64,000 nt of DNA from positions 2,046,001 through 2,110,000 of the forward strand of contig JAYQJO010000001.1 in assembly GCA_038142205.1 (NCBI GenBank), written 5' to 3'. The notes under the pieces are model-generated. The model made no database searches. It was not told the origin of the DNA and was given only the letters and a program-made list of their open reading frames with translations. This stretch comes from UBA7359 sp038142205 (GTDB taxonomy: Bacteria; Pseudomonadota; Gammaproteobacteria; Eutrophobiales; Eutrophobiaceae). Of the stretch, positions 27,835 to 36,376 are shown piece by piece. The number at the start of each line of letters is the position of its first letter. Within the stretch, counting starts at the first letter, position 1. A program made the translations under genes and the position numbers.

Positions 27835-28362
27835 ATGCAAAAACAGCTTGTTATCAGTACGCTTATTGATAATTCAAATGAAATCATCCGGACTTTCTCA
27901 AAACTGGCAGAATCCAGCGGCTGTAATATTGTCGATAGCCAGTTCAAGGTTGTTGGCAACAAGCTTTCGCTAATGCTTTTCCTGTCTGGCAACTGGGATG
28001 CGCTTGCCAAAATAGAGTCTATGCTGGGTAAATTGGAGCAACAACACCGAGTCAAAATACTCTCAGAAAGAACAGAAGTAGAATCCGCAAAAGGCGATTC
28101 AATGCCCTATGCTGTGGACGTTGTCGGCATGGATCAAGCAGGCATTATCTTCGATATTGCCGATTTTATGGCGAATAATGAGTTAGATATTCAGGAAATG
28201 TCGTCGAATACGTACCTGGCCTCACAAACTAACGCAAAGATGTTTTCTCTGCACATGTTAATCAATATTCCGGTAGATATATCGATTTCAGCCATTCGCG
28301 GTGATTTTATCGATTTTTGCGACCGTCTTAATCTTGATGCAATAATGGAACCTGTAAAATAG
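27835..28362 (+). CDS. gcvR: GcvR-like tandem ACT-domain regulator
   Basis: A 175-residue protein with two ACT domains (about residues 1-80 and 93-170), like GcvR, which binds GcvA and represses the glycine cleavage genes when glycine is low. Visible are QLVISTLIDNSNEIIRTFSKL at the start and VDVVGMDQAGIIFDIADFM at the second domain. It is divergent from dapA and upstream of bcp, the usual place. A GcvH gene lies 30 kb away in this window. The exact regulatory target is inferred. Confidence 0.88.
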   Translation: MQKQLVISTLIDNSNEIIRTFSKLAESSGCNIVDSQFKVVGNKLSLMLFLSGNWDALAKIESMLGKLEQQHRVKILSERTEVESAKGDSMPYAVDVVGMDQAGIIFDIADFMANNELDIQEMSSNTYLASQTNAKMFSLHMLINIPVDISISAIRGDFIDFCDRLNLDAIMEPVK

Positions 28363-28436
28363 AGCTTCACTAAAGAATTCTCTTGTATAAACTTTAAAAT
28401 TACTAAAATTAGAATAAACGAGTTATTATTAAACTT

Positions 28437-28904
28437 ATGAGTAAAGTCAGTATTGGAAAAAAAGTACCGCAATTCAGCCTGCCTGCAACTGGTAATCAAA
28501 CCATCAAACTTTCGGAACTAAAAGGTAAAAATATCGTTATTTATTTTTACCCTAAAGACAGTACACCAGGTTGTACATTGGAAGGTCAGGACTTTCGTGA
28601 CAATATCCGTAAATTTAGTTCGCGTAATACGCGCATTCTTGGTGTCTCACGAGATTCACTTTCTTCTCATGAAAAATTTAAAGAAAAACAAAAATTCAAT
28701 TTTGATCTGATTTCAGATGAAGATGAAAAACTTTGCTCTATTTTTGATGTTATTAAAGAAAAAAACATGTATGGAAAAAAACACATGGGTATAGAACGCT
28801 CTACTTTCCTTATCGATGAAAAAGGTATCTTGCGAAATGAATGGCGCAAAGTGAAAGTAAAAGGCCATGTTGAAGAAGTACTGGTAGCTGTAAAAAGCCT
28901 CTAA
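28437..28904 (+). CDS. bcp: Bcp/PrxQ-type peroxiredoxin
   Basis: Thiol peroxidase of 155 residues that reduces hydrogen and organic peroxides. The peroxidatic cysteine is Cys46 in PKDSTPGCTLEGQDFRD. The resolving cysteine found five residues later in the Escherichia coli enzyme is absent (glutamine there), so this copy is of the 1-Cys or atypical PrxQ type. It follows gcvR by 74 nt. Confidence 0.93.
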   Translation: MSKVSIGKKVPQFSLPATGNQTIKLSELKGKNIVIYFYPKDSTPGCTLEGQDFRDNIRKFSSRNTRILGVSRDSLSSHEKFKEKQKFNFDLISDEDEKLCSIFDVIKEKNMYGKKHMGIERSTFLIDEKGILRNEWRKVKVKGHVEEVLVAVKSL

Positions 28905-28926
28905 AAATATAAATGTAAAAAAATAC

Positions 28927-30332
28927 ATGCCAGAAAAAGATGTCCCCAGATTTTTCGTACTTGATACGAATGTTTTGATGCACGATCCAGCTTCGTTGTT
29001 CCGCTTTCAGGAACATGATGTTTTTATCCCCATGGTCGTTCTTGAGGAACTTGATGCCGGAAAAAAAGGCGTATCTGAAGTTGCCCGAAATGTGCGGCAG
29101 GTTAGTCGTTTTATTGATGAAATAATCAGTTCCGCTGACTCAGGTGATATTAATAGCGGACTTGAACTGCATCATAGCTTACATCTAAATGGACACAGTG
29201 AAGCCAATGGACGTTTGTTTTTTCTAACTCAAATCATGCATGACTCTCTACCGGAAAATTTACCCGGAAAAAATGCAGACAACACAATACTCGGCACAGA
29301 GCTTTCTTTACAAAAAAAGTATCCTGAAAAAATTATTACGCTGGTATCAAAAGATATTAACTTACGCATTAAGGCACAGGTCATCGGTGTACATGCTGAA
29401 GACTATACTAATGATAAGGTTCTTGATGATGCTGATTTGCTTTATACCGGCATAAACAAACTGCCGGATAACTTTTGGGAAAAAAAATCAAAAGCATTAA
29501 CTTCCTGGCAGGAAGACATGCGTTCACTTTATGAGATTCAGGGAAAACCATTAGAAGAATGTTATCCCTATCAAAGTTTATATACCGAAGAAGAAGCGGG
29601 TTTTGAAGCACTGGTAAAAACAGTTAGCGAGGATAAAACAACGCTGGTACACGCTATTGATTACAGAACAGATAAACAATCTGTTTGGGGCGTGACGGCA
29701 AAAAACAGAGAACAGAATTTTGCATTAAATTTATTAATGGATCCTAATATTGATCTGGTTACCATTCTTGGTGCCGCGGGTACGGGCAAAACATTGCTAA
29801 CGCTCGCATCAGGACTGGAACAAGTCATGGATAAAAAATTATATCGAGAAATTATTATATCGCGCGTTACCATTCCTGTTGCAGAAGACATTGGTTTTTT
29901 ACCCGGCACTGAAGAAGAAAAAATGGCACCCTGGATGGGTGCGCTGATGGATAATCTGGAAGTACTTACCAACTCCGAAGACAGCGGCGATTGGGAGCGA
30001 GCAGCAACATCTGATTTATTGTCCAAACGTATAAAAATCCGGTCGTTAAACTTTATGCGTGGTCGTACTTTTTTAAACCGCTATATCATTATTGATGAAG
30101 CGCAAAACCTGACTGCAAAGCAAATGAAAACATTAATCACGCGCGCAGGTCCTGGTAGTAAAATGATAATTCTGGGTAATATTTCTCAAATTGATACCCC
30201 TACTTATCAGAAACAACGTCTGGCCTAACTTATCTCGTTGATCGATTCAAACACTGGGAGCACAGTGGTCATATAACCTTAATGCGTGGAGAACGGTCAC
30301 GACTGGCTGATTTTGCCAACGAAGCACTTTAA
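28927..30332 (+). pseudogene. phoH: PhoH-family PIN-ATPase (apparent 1-nt frameshift near the end)
   Basis: A YlaK/PhoH2-type protein: an N-terminal PIN ribonuclease domain (FVLDTNVLMHDP, acidic residues to about 150) joined to a C-terminal PhoH ATPase domain with Walker A (GAAGTGKTLLTLASG) and Walker B (YIIIDEAQNLTA). The open frame stops at 30228 after QKQRLA. A frame change at the GG near 30223 restores GLTYLVDRFKHWEHSGH and a normal C-terminus (RSRLADFANEAL) ending at 30332, giving 468 residues. One missing base explains it. PIN-PhoH proteins unwind and cut RNA. Confidence 0.88.
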
Positions 30333-30439
30333 ATATTATCTAGAGTGGCCTAGATAAATTTCACCAGCTCATCTAGACTTATTAGCTAGGAAAATTAGCG
30401 CCACTATCGCTACATATAAAATAATAAAGCGAGAACCAC

Positions 30440-31204
30440 ATGAAACAACCACATAAAACAACCTGGTTTAACCTGCCAAGTCTAGGGTTATCTGTCCGTA
30501 TGCTTTTCACCGGTTACCTTTTAACCATAGGCTTTGGGCTATTAATGGCCGGGGCTCAAATTCTATTAACACACGGTATGGCAGACGGTAAGCTTGGGTT
30601 GTCCGTCAACGATGTTGTCTACAGTTATTACGGCAACCGCGGTAATAGTAAACTTGAAGCCAAATTAAACGGCTCGATGAAAGATAAGGCGCCGGAAGAA
30701 GTCCGTGCGAAAATGATTCATTGGGCAAGAGACGGCGCTCCAAAAGAAACCTGGGACACTGAAATCAAAAAGGATGTTGAGCTGTATTGTGCCGGATGTC
30801 ATGGCAATATTCCCGGCTTACCTGCCATTTCCAAGTTTGAAGTAATGAGTGAAGCGGCCAAAGCTGATCAAGGCGCGTCTATTGATTCATTAACACGTGT
30901 TTCACACATTCATTTATTTGGTATCGCTTTTATCTTTTTTATTATGGGCTTTATCTTTAGCTTTTCAGTAGGCATTCCAAAGTGGTTAAAAGAAACAGTG
31001 ATATTAACGCCATTCTTATTCCTGATACTTGATATCGTTTCATGGTGGTTAACCAAATGGTATGCAGGCTTTGCCTGGTTCACGATAATCGGTGGTGTTG
31101 GTTATTCGCTGGCATCTACATTTATGTGGTTCACCTGTCTATATCAAATGTGGATCATGCCTTACAACGGTAAGGACTACAAAATCAACACATGGGAAGA
31201 TTAA
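30440..31204 (+). CDS. Membrane protein with a single c-type heme site
   Basis: A 254-residue protein with one membrane helix near the N-terminus (about residues 20-42), a periplasmic segment of about 105 residues and three more helices (about 157-177, 187-204 and 211-235). The periplasmic part carries one heme c motif, CAGCH at residues 117-121. Histidines 156 and 158 at the edge of the second helix could be axial ligands. No match to a named complex is evident. A ribosome site (GCGAGAA) precedes the ATG. It may be an electron-transfer component of the inner membrane; that is inference from the motif and topology. Confidence 0.7.
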   Translation: MKQPHKTTWFNLPSLGLSVRMLFTGYLLTIGFGLLMAGAQILLTHGMADGKLGLSVNDVVYSYYGNRGNSKLEAKLNGSMKDKAPEEVRAKMIHWARDGAPKETWDTEIKKDVELYCAGCHGNIPGLPAISKFEVMSEAAKADQGASIDSLTRVSHIHLFGIAFIFFIMGFIFSFSVGIPKWLKETVILTPFLFLILDIVSWWLTKWYAGFAWFTIIGGVGYSLASTFMWFTCLYQMWIMPYNGKDYKINTWED

Positions 31205-31362
31205 GTTTTCCAAAGGCTGGTCGTATCTGAATTGAGGTGCGACTAGTTTCTCCCCATAGTCCGTTCAATAGTCTAAGCAACGTTAAAAAAACGGTTCATT
31301 GTTGATATTAAGTACAGGCTAGACTGCTTAATTTATAGACAACGCAGCAAGCGTTTTAAGAA

Positions 31363-31590
31363 AAAATTGCTCCTGCTTCAGAAAGAGACTACCAACACGA
31401 GCTTGAACTTGTCGCTGATTTTCAGTAATCGGTTTTGCCGGAAATTGTCGATGTTGATTATCTTAATATCGATTTAATCTACAAACCTTATGGCTCTACT
31501 GAATGGAGAAATGATGCAAAAAAGCTTAAAGCGTTAATCACTTATTATGTTTTATTAATAATAATCGTAAGCTGGTTTGTTAAGAGATAG
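31363..31590 (+). pseudogene. Possible decayed membrane-protein tail
   Basis: An interrupted plus-strand frame reads APASERDYQHELELVADFQ, a stop at 31426, then SVLPEIVDVDYLNIDLIY and later a hydrophobic C-terminal helix ending VSWFVKR at 31590. There is no start codon in frame and no ribosome site. It looks like the end of a small protein broken by a nonsense change or indels. The remainder of the 31.20-31.73 kb gap holds nothing I recognise. Confidence 0.35.
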
Positions 31591-31728
31591 TGCCCGCTAT
31601 TTAAAATCATATTAAACAGTTTTCAAAAACAATGCCTAATAATGATAACTTTCGTTATTAATCAGTGAATATAAAAATAAAACTCATTAAATATAGTTTT
31701 TTTAATAACCCGCTTTATGGTTTTTCTT

Positions 31729-32808
31729 CTATAGCTTTCCTCTTAGGGTAACATCGTCACCTTCGTGAATAGGCCAGACATTAATCAAAGCCTTCACCAA
31801 TGTTGCCAATGGAATAGCAAAGAAAACACCCCAAAACCCCCAAAGACCACCAAACACAAGTATCGCAACAATAATGGCGATAGGGTGTAAATTAACAGCC
31901 TCGGAAAAAAGTATCGGCACAAGCACATTGCCATCAAGAAACTGAATAATGCCGTAACTGATCATCAGCCAGATAAACTCTGAACTAAACCCCCATTGGA
32001 AATACGCAACAAAAGCGATCGGTAACGTTACAACCGCTGCACCGATATAAGGGATTAATACAGATAAACCAACAATCATTGCCAGTAGAGAAGCATAGTT
32101 CAATCCAAAAAGTACAAAAACAACATAACTTACTCCGCCAACGATAAGAATTTCATACGCCTTCCCGCGAACATAATTACCAATTTGGCCATCCATCTCG
32201 ACCCAGATTTCATTCACTAATTGCCTTTCTTTAGGTAAAAAACGCCCCATCCATTCCAGAATGGCAGATTTGTCTTTAAGAAAGAAAAATATCATTAACG
32301 GCACCAATACAAGGTAAACAAGCACTGTAATAATCGCGGGTAACGAGGCAACAGAAACCGATAAAACACTCTGTCCTAAGTCGCTTAAACCGTACTGAAT
32401 CGTTGTAATTAATTCTTCAATATATTCCGCCGAAACTAACTCAGGGTACTGCTCAGGTAATCGCAATAACAAAGCCTGACCATTACTAATCATATCCGGT
32501 ACTTCTTTAAAAAACTGGCTGACTTGTCTTGAAAGTATTGGCAATAGAACAAGCACCAGAAACATCATAAAAGCAACAAAGATTAGGTAAACAAGATTAA
32601 CGGCCCAGAGTCGCCGGATTTTTGTTTTTTATAGTTTGGGGGCCGCGCCGTAAAGTAAATAGGCAATAATTAAAGCAGCAAACAGTGGCGCCAGCATTTT
32701 GCCCATTGTTGCCAATATGACAATACTTATAACAAGTAAAACAACTAATAATGATGCTTGTGGATCGGTAAAATAGCGTCGATACCATCGGCTGATAAAT
32801 TCAAACAT
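31729..32808 (-). pseudogene. perM: PerM/AI-2E-family transporter with an in-frame stop
   Basis: The full reading frame has 359 codons, the right length for the PerM (AI-2E exporter-like) family. It opens MFEFISRWYRRYFTDPQ with two membrane helices and ends with the characteristic pore region (LDGNVLVPILFSEAVNLHP, GGLWGFWGVFFAIPLATLV). Codon 60 is TAA (32629-32631), immediately before the expected second loop (KIRRLWAVNLVY). Several homopolymers flank it, so compensating base-calling errors are as possible as a true nonsense mutation. Without correction only an internal start at 32568 would be usable. Confidence 0.8.
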
Positions 32809-33101
32809 TAATTTTTATTCTTTTATTAATCATTATGCTGTTAATCATAGCGTTATCTTGATGATTCGGCGAGATGAAACAGTCATTATCATTTTATGTT
32901 TTTTAATAATAGGGCGGAGATACCCTATCGCCGCTGAAGTAATAACTTGTTTGTTCTTCGGCGATTATTCCTGCCATCGCTTAAAGCGGCTACTGTTGAC
33001 CTCTGAAACAAGAGTGGCCTCCATGGAAGGTGGGAATGGTAGAGTCGGGGCATGAACGGAGACCGAGCATTTTTTCGACTCTGACGTTATATCCTTTACA
33101 T
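32809..33101. other. Intergenic region between perM and the sRNA-like locus
   Basis: No convincing gene. A 65-codon plus-strand frame (32858-33055) has no ribosome site or recognisable content. A 7-bp inverted repeat (AGAGTCG near 33040 with CGACTCT near 33076) is weak. Transcription of perM from the right presumably starts in this region. Confidence 0.5.
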
Positions 33102-33130
33102 AAAAAATTGGGCGTCGAGGAGACGCCCAA
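33102..33130 (-). terminator. Intrinsic terminator of the candidate sRNA
   Basis: A perfect 9-bp stem (TTGGGCGTC with GACGCCCAA) and 5-nt loop is followed on the minus strand by six U residues. On the plus strand the hairpin is preceded by A6 instead, so it works in the minus direction. No protein gene ends just upstream, which points to an RNA gene. Confidence 0.85.
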
Positions 33131-33180
33131 AAGCTAGGAGTAGAGGATAGTCTGAGGAGGTTAGAATTTGACTACCTTAC
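33102..33180 (-). ncRNA. Candidate sigma-54-dependent small RNA
   Basis: A predicted 79-nt transcript lies between a sigma-54 promoter and an intrinsic terminator, with no reading frame of note. The 5' hairpin pairs 33170-33176 (GGUAGUC in the RNA) with 33146-33152 (GACUAUC), leaving a 17-nt loop containing AACCUCCUC. A single-stranded stretch follows with two more UCCU motifs, and the terminator hairpin has the loop UCCUC. These CU-rich motifs complement Shine-Dalgarno sequences. The transcript is predicted from the sequence only; its existence and targets are untested. Confidence 0.62.
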
Positions 33181-33191
33181 ATCACTAAATA

Positions 33192-33207
33192 GCAAGCCTT
33201 ATGCCAA
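33192..33207 (-). promoter_or_regulatory. Sigma-54 (RpoN) promoter
   Basis: On the minus strand, TTGGCATAAGGCTTGCTA matches the -24/-12 consensus (TTGGCA..TTGCT) with exactly 10 bp between the invariant GG and GC. The expected transcription start is near 33180. The next minus-strand protein gene start is about 370 bp downstream, beyond the terminator at 33102, so the promoter most likely serves the short RNA. Confidence 0.75.
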
Positions 33208-33269
33208 TCTATTAATTATTTATTTTTCAATAACTTAATTAATTTTAAGCATTAATAAAAAATGAAAAT

Positions 33270-33307
33270 TGCACTATCATAGTAATTACGAGCACACCTA
33301 TAGTGCA
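33270..33307. promoter_or_regulatory. Two NtrC-like sites upstream of the sigma-54 promoter
   Basis: 33291-33307 contains GCAC-N7-GTGC, the core of the NtrC palindrome. 33270-33286 (TGCACTATCATAGTAAT) keeps one half site and part of the other. Their centres are 21 bp apart, two helical turns, and lie about 98 and 119 bp upstream of the predicted start, the normal enhancer distance. Another enhancer-binding protein cannot be excluded. Confidence 0.5.
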
Positions 33308-33350
33308 GTGCAACATAAAACAAACAACTAATTTGCCTTAAACTTTTCGC

Positions 33351-34397
33351 ATGAATTTAATTCAACTAAAAAAAGAGATAAAAAACTGGGGTAAAGAACT
33401 CGGCTTCCAACAACTTGGTTTTACAAATACTGAATTGAGTGATGATGAAACTTATCTTTTAAATTGGCTTAAGCAAGAACGACATGGTTCGATGACCTAT
33501 ATGGAATCACATGGTACTAAACGCAGCCGACCCGGAGATTTAATTGCCGGAACAGCTAGTGTTATCTCGGTAAGAATGGATTATATGCCTCCTTCCAGTA
33601 AACACCCGATGCAAGTTTTAAACAACAATAAGCTGGCTTACATATCACGTTATGCGATGGGGCGTGACTATCACAAGCTAATGCGACATCGCTTACAAAA
33701 ATTGGCAAGTAAAATTGAAAATGAAATCGGTGACTTTGGTTATCGCTGTTTTGTTGATAGTGCACCAGTTTTAGAAAAAGCACTGGCGCGAAATGCCGGA
33801 CTGGGCTGGATAGGAAAACACAGTAATTTAATAAACCCGAAAGCCGGCTCCTGGTTTTTTCTTGGTGAAATCTATACTGACTTACCGCTGCAGGCAGATA
33901 AAGCCTTTACTAAACACCACTGTGGTACTTGTAATGCCTGCATTGATATTTGCCCTACTAATGCAATCGTAGCACCTATGCAAGTTGACGCACGCCGCTG
34001 TATCTCTTACTTAACAATCGAATTAAAAGATTCTATACCGGAAGAATTTCGTAAGATGATTGGTAACCGTGTTTATGGTTGTGATGACTGCCAATTAATC
34101 TGCCCTTGGAACAAGTTTTCTAAAAATTCAGAAGAAGATGACTTCCGTGTACGTCATGGCCTGGACTCACCGACATTAATCGAATTATTCACCTGGACAG
34201 AAGCAGAGTTTTTAAAGAATACAGAAGGCTCGGCTATAAGAAGAATAGGCTATGAAAGCTGGTCAAGAAACATTGCTGTGGGTCTTGGCAACACAGCAAG
34301 CTCAAGTGAAGTAATTAGTGCATTAAAAAGCCGAGAGAATGATCCCTCGGCTCTGGTTAGAGAACATGTTTCCTGGGCTATCGCCCAACATGTTTAG
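33351..34397 (+). CDS. queG: QueG, epoxyqueuosine reductase
   Basis: Cobalamin-dependent enzyme of 348 residues that reduces epoxyqueuosine to queuosine in tRNA. The first 4Fe-4S motif uses Cys191, 194, 197 and 201 (CGTCNACIDICPTNAI). The second uses Cys244, 247 and 251 (GCDDCQLICPWN) with Cys217. The catalytic aspartate is Asp136 in FVDSAPVLEK. The C-terminal HEAT-like repeats (about residues 290-345) bind tRNA. It is divergent from the candidate sRNA. Confidence 0.96.
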   Translation: MNLIQLKKEIKNWGKELGFQQLGFTNTELSDDETYLLNWLKQERHGSMTYMESHGTKRSRPGDLIAGTASVISVRMDYMPPSSKHPMQVLNNNKLAYISRYAMGRDYHKLMRHRLQKLASKIENEIGDFGYRCFVDSAPVLEKALARNAGLGWIGKHSNLINPKAGSWFFLGEIYTDLPLQADKAFTKHHCGTCNACIDICPTNAIVAPMQVDARRCISYLTIELKDSIPEEFRKMIGNRVYGCDDCQLICPWNKFSKNSEEDDFRVRHGLDSPTLIELFTWTEAEFLKNTEGSAIRRIGYESWSRNIAVGLGNTASSSEVISALKSRENDPSALVREHVSWAIAQHV

Positions 34398-34408
34398 ATA
34401 ACTAAATA

Positions 34409-34867
34409 TTATTCTGCGTACATCGTTTCTGATTCAACATTAAACACGGTACCATCAACACTCAATACACGTACTTTTGAACCGGCAGGCATATCAATAC
34501 CTTTTACTTTCCAGCTTGAATCATCAACCTTGACCTTGCCTACACCATCAACTATCGCTTCATGTAAGGTGAATATTCTTCCCACGTATTGCTCACCTCT
34601 GCGATTCAGGTTCGGTTCATCATTAACAGTTGGATTGGCTTTTTCATGCTTTTTATAAAGCACCAAAGTCACTACTGACAATATGCCAAATATAATGACC
34701 TGTATAAGTAGCGGCATAGAGGGTATTGCAAACAGTAATAAACCAACGATGAATGCAGACACGCCCATCCAGAGAAAATAGGCAAGCGGCAACAACATTT
34801 CTATAACGATCATAATGACCGCCGCTACCAACCAATACCAAAACAGGACCTGATCTAACATTTCCAT
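34409..34867 (-). CDS. NfeD-family membrane protein
   Basis: A 152-residue protein with two to three N-terminal membrane helices (about residues 8-72) and a C-terminal OB-fold domain (GRIFTLHEAIVDGVGKVKVDD onward). Short NfeD proteins pair with SPFH/stomatin proteins in membrane microdomains; here the partner lies 19 nt upstream on the same strand. The gene end faces the queG end only 11 bp away. Confidence 0.9.
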   Translation of the reverse strand: MEMLDQVLFWYWLVAAVIMIVIEMLLPLAYFLWMGVSAFIVGLLLFAIPSMPLLIQVIIFGILSVVTLVLYKKHEKANPTVNDEPNLNRRGEQYVGRIFTLHEAIVDGVGKVKVDDSSWKVKGIDMPAGSKVRVLSVDGTVFNVESETMYAE

Positions 34868-34886
34868 AACTTACCTCCTATTATGC

Positions 34887-35810
34887 TTAATTATCAGCAC
34901 CCTTATCTTTACCAAAAGCTTCTTTCGCTATTTCAGAAATACCACCAATAGCACCGATAACATTACTCGCTTCTAATGGCATTAGTATGACTTTTTGATT
35001 TGGTGCTGAAGCTATATCTTTCAGGGCATCAACATATTTAGTTGCAACAAAATAGTTCACGGCCTGCATATCACCCGTCGCTATCGCATTAGAAACGTCC
35101 GTTGTTGCTTTAGCTTCTGCTTCAGCCAGACGTTCTCTTGCTTCTGCATCACGGAAAGCAGATTCTTTACGACCCTCTGCTTCCAGAATAGCGGCTTTCT
35201 TTTCGCCATCTGCTTTTAGAATTTCAGCCTGTTTAAAACCTTCCGCCTCAAGAACGTTAGCGCGCTTCTCACGCTCTGCTTTCATCTGGCGCGCCATAGA
35301 ATCAACCAGATCTTTCGGTGGTGAAATATCTTTAATTTCAATACGCGTGACTTTCACACCCCATGGGCCGGTAGCTTCATCAACAACATGTAATAACTTT
35401 GCATTAATGTTGTCACGCTGAGATAACAATTCATCTAGATCCATCGATCCCATGACTGTACGAATATTTGTCATGGTCAGATTTAAAATAGCGCGAGTTA
35501 GATTATTAACTTCATAAGCGGCTTGCGCGGCATTTAACACCTGAAAGAAAACCACTCCGTCGACTCGGATCATCGCATTATCTTTGGTAATGACTTCCTG
35601 TGAAGGCACATCAATAACCGTTTCCATCATATTCATCTTCGCGCCAATACGGTCGAAGAATGGGATAATGATATGTAAGCCTGGTGATAGTGTGCGTGTG
35701 TACTCACCAAATCGTTCCACGGTATATTCATTACCTTGAGTGACAATCGTCACAGCTTTCATCAGCACGACAACTGAAAATATGATTACTACAAGAATAA
35801 ACTCAGCCAT
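34887..35810 (-). CDS. qmcA: SPFH/stomatin-like protein (QmcA type)
   Basis: A 307-residue protein with one N-terminal membrane helix (residues 2-20) and an SPFH/Band 7 domain (VTQGNEYTVERFGEYTRTLS, DVPSQEVITKDNAMIRVDG). A long alanine/glutamate coiled coil follows (about residues 180-245, AEREKRANVLEAEGFKQAE), and then a conserved C-terminal segment. Such proteins form ring-like oligomers at the inner membrane and are linked with NfeD partners, as here. The precise role is unknown. Confidence 0.92.
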   Translation of the reverse strand: MAEFILVVIIFSVVVLMKAVTIVTQGNEYTVERFGEYTRTLSPGLHIIIPFFDRIGAKMNMMETVIDVPSQEVITKDNAMIRVDGVVFFQVLNAAQAAYEVNNLTRAILNLTMTNIRTVMGSMDLDELLSQRDNINAKLLHVVDEATGPWGVKVTRIEIKDISPPKDLVDSMARQMKAEREKRANVLEAEGFKQAEILKADGEKKAAILEAEGRKESAFRDAEARERLAEAEAKATTDVSNAIATGDMQAVNYFVATKYVDALKDIASAPNQKVILMPLEASNVIGAIGGISEIAKEAFGKDKGADN

Positions 35811-35878
35811 AACTCTTCTCCCTAAAACTATTTATTTGTAAATATATTGTAAAAATATATATCAACTTTTTTAGTACA

Positions 35879-36247
35879 TTATTTAATAAATCTTATTGTA
35901 TAAGGATAACGATATTTAATACCGTCATTTGCTTTGATTGAAGCTATGATAACAACAACAATTTGAAAGATTAGCACCACACCTAACATTAAAAAGCCAA
36001 TTAATACAAAACATAAAATAGCGGAAACAATCACGGCAATGAGCATGGTTAACTGAAAATTTAAAGACTCTTTACCCTGGTCATTTACAAACGGCATTTC
36101 ATCTTTCTTAATCATCCAGACAATCAATGGTCCTAGCACGCTACCAAACGGAACAAGGTACCCGGAAAAAGAAAGTAAATGACATAACATACCCCAAAGG
36201 CGTTCATCCTTATTTGGCATATCTGTTGTCTGTAATTCTTCAGTCAT
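35879..36247 (-). CDS. DUF4870 (Tic20-like) membrane protein
   Basis: A 122-residue membrane protein with three helices. It opens KDERLWGMLCHLLSFSGYLVPFG, which is the DUF4870 signature, followed by LIVWMIKKDEMPFVNDQGKE, and ends with the YPYTIRFIK tail. Its function is unknown. It precedes the SPFH/nfeD pair on the same strand with a 68-nt gap and may share their transcript. Confidence 0.88.
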   Translation of the reverse strand: MTEELQTTDMPNKDERLWGMLCHLLSFSGYLVPFGSVLGPLIVWMIKKDEMPFVNDQGKESLNFQLTMLIAVIVSAILCFVLIGFLMLGVVLIFQIVVVIIASIKANDGIKYRYPYTIRFIK

Positions 36248-36376
36248 ACTTATTTCCTGTTCTCTATTAAGTTAGACAAATTAAAACTGACTAAACACTA
36301 TCACTCAAAATGTAATTTGTCCCTGAGAATAACTCTTTATTTTTCAATAAAATATAAACTTTCAAGCAATTTTTAT

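Noticed and set aside
32858..33055. 65-codon plus-strand reading frame between perM and the sRNA
   Set aside because: No ribosome site, no recognisable domain, and it lies in a region with no conserved gene order.
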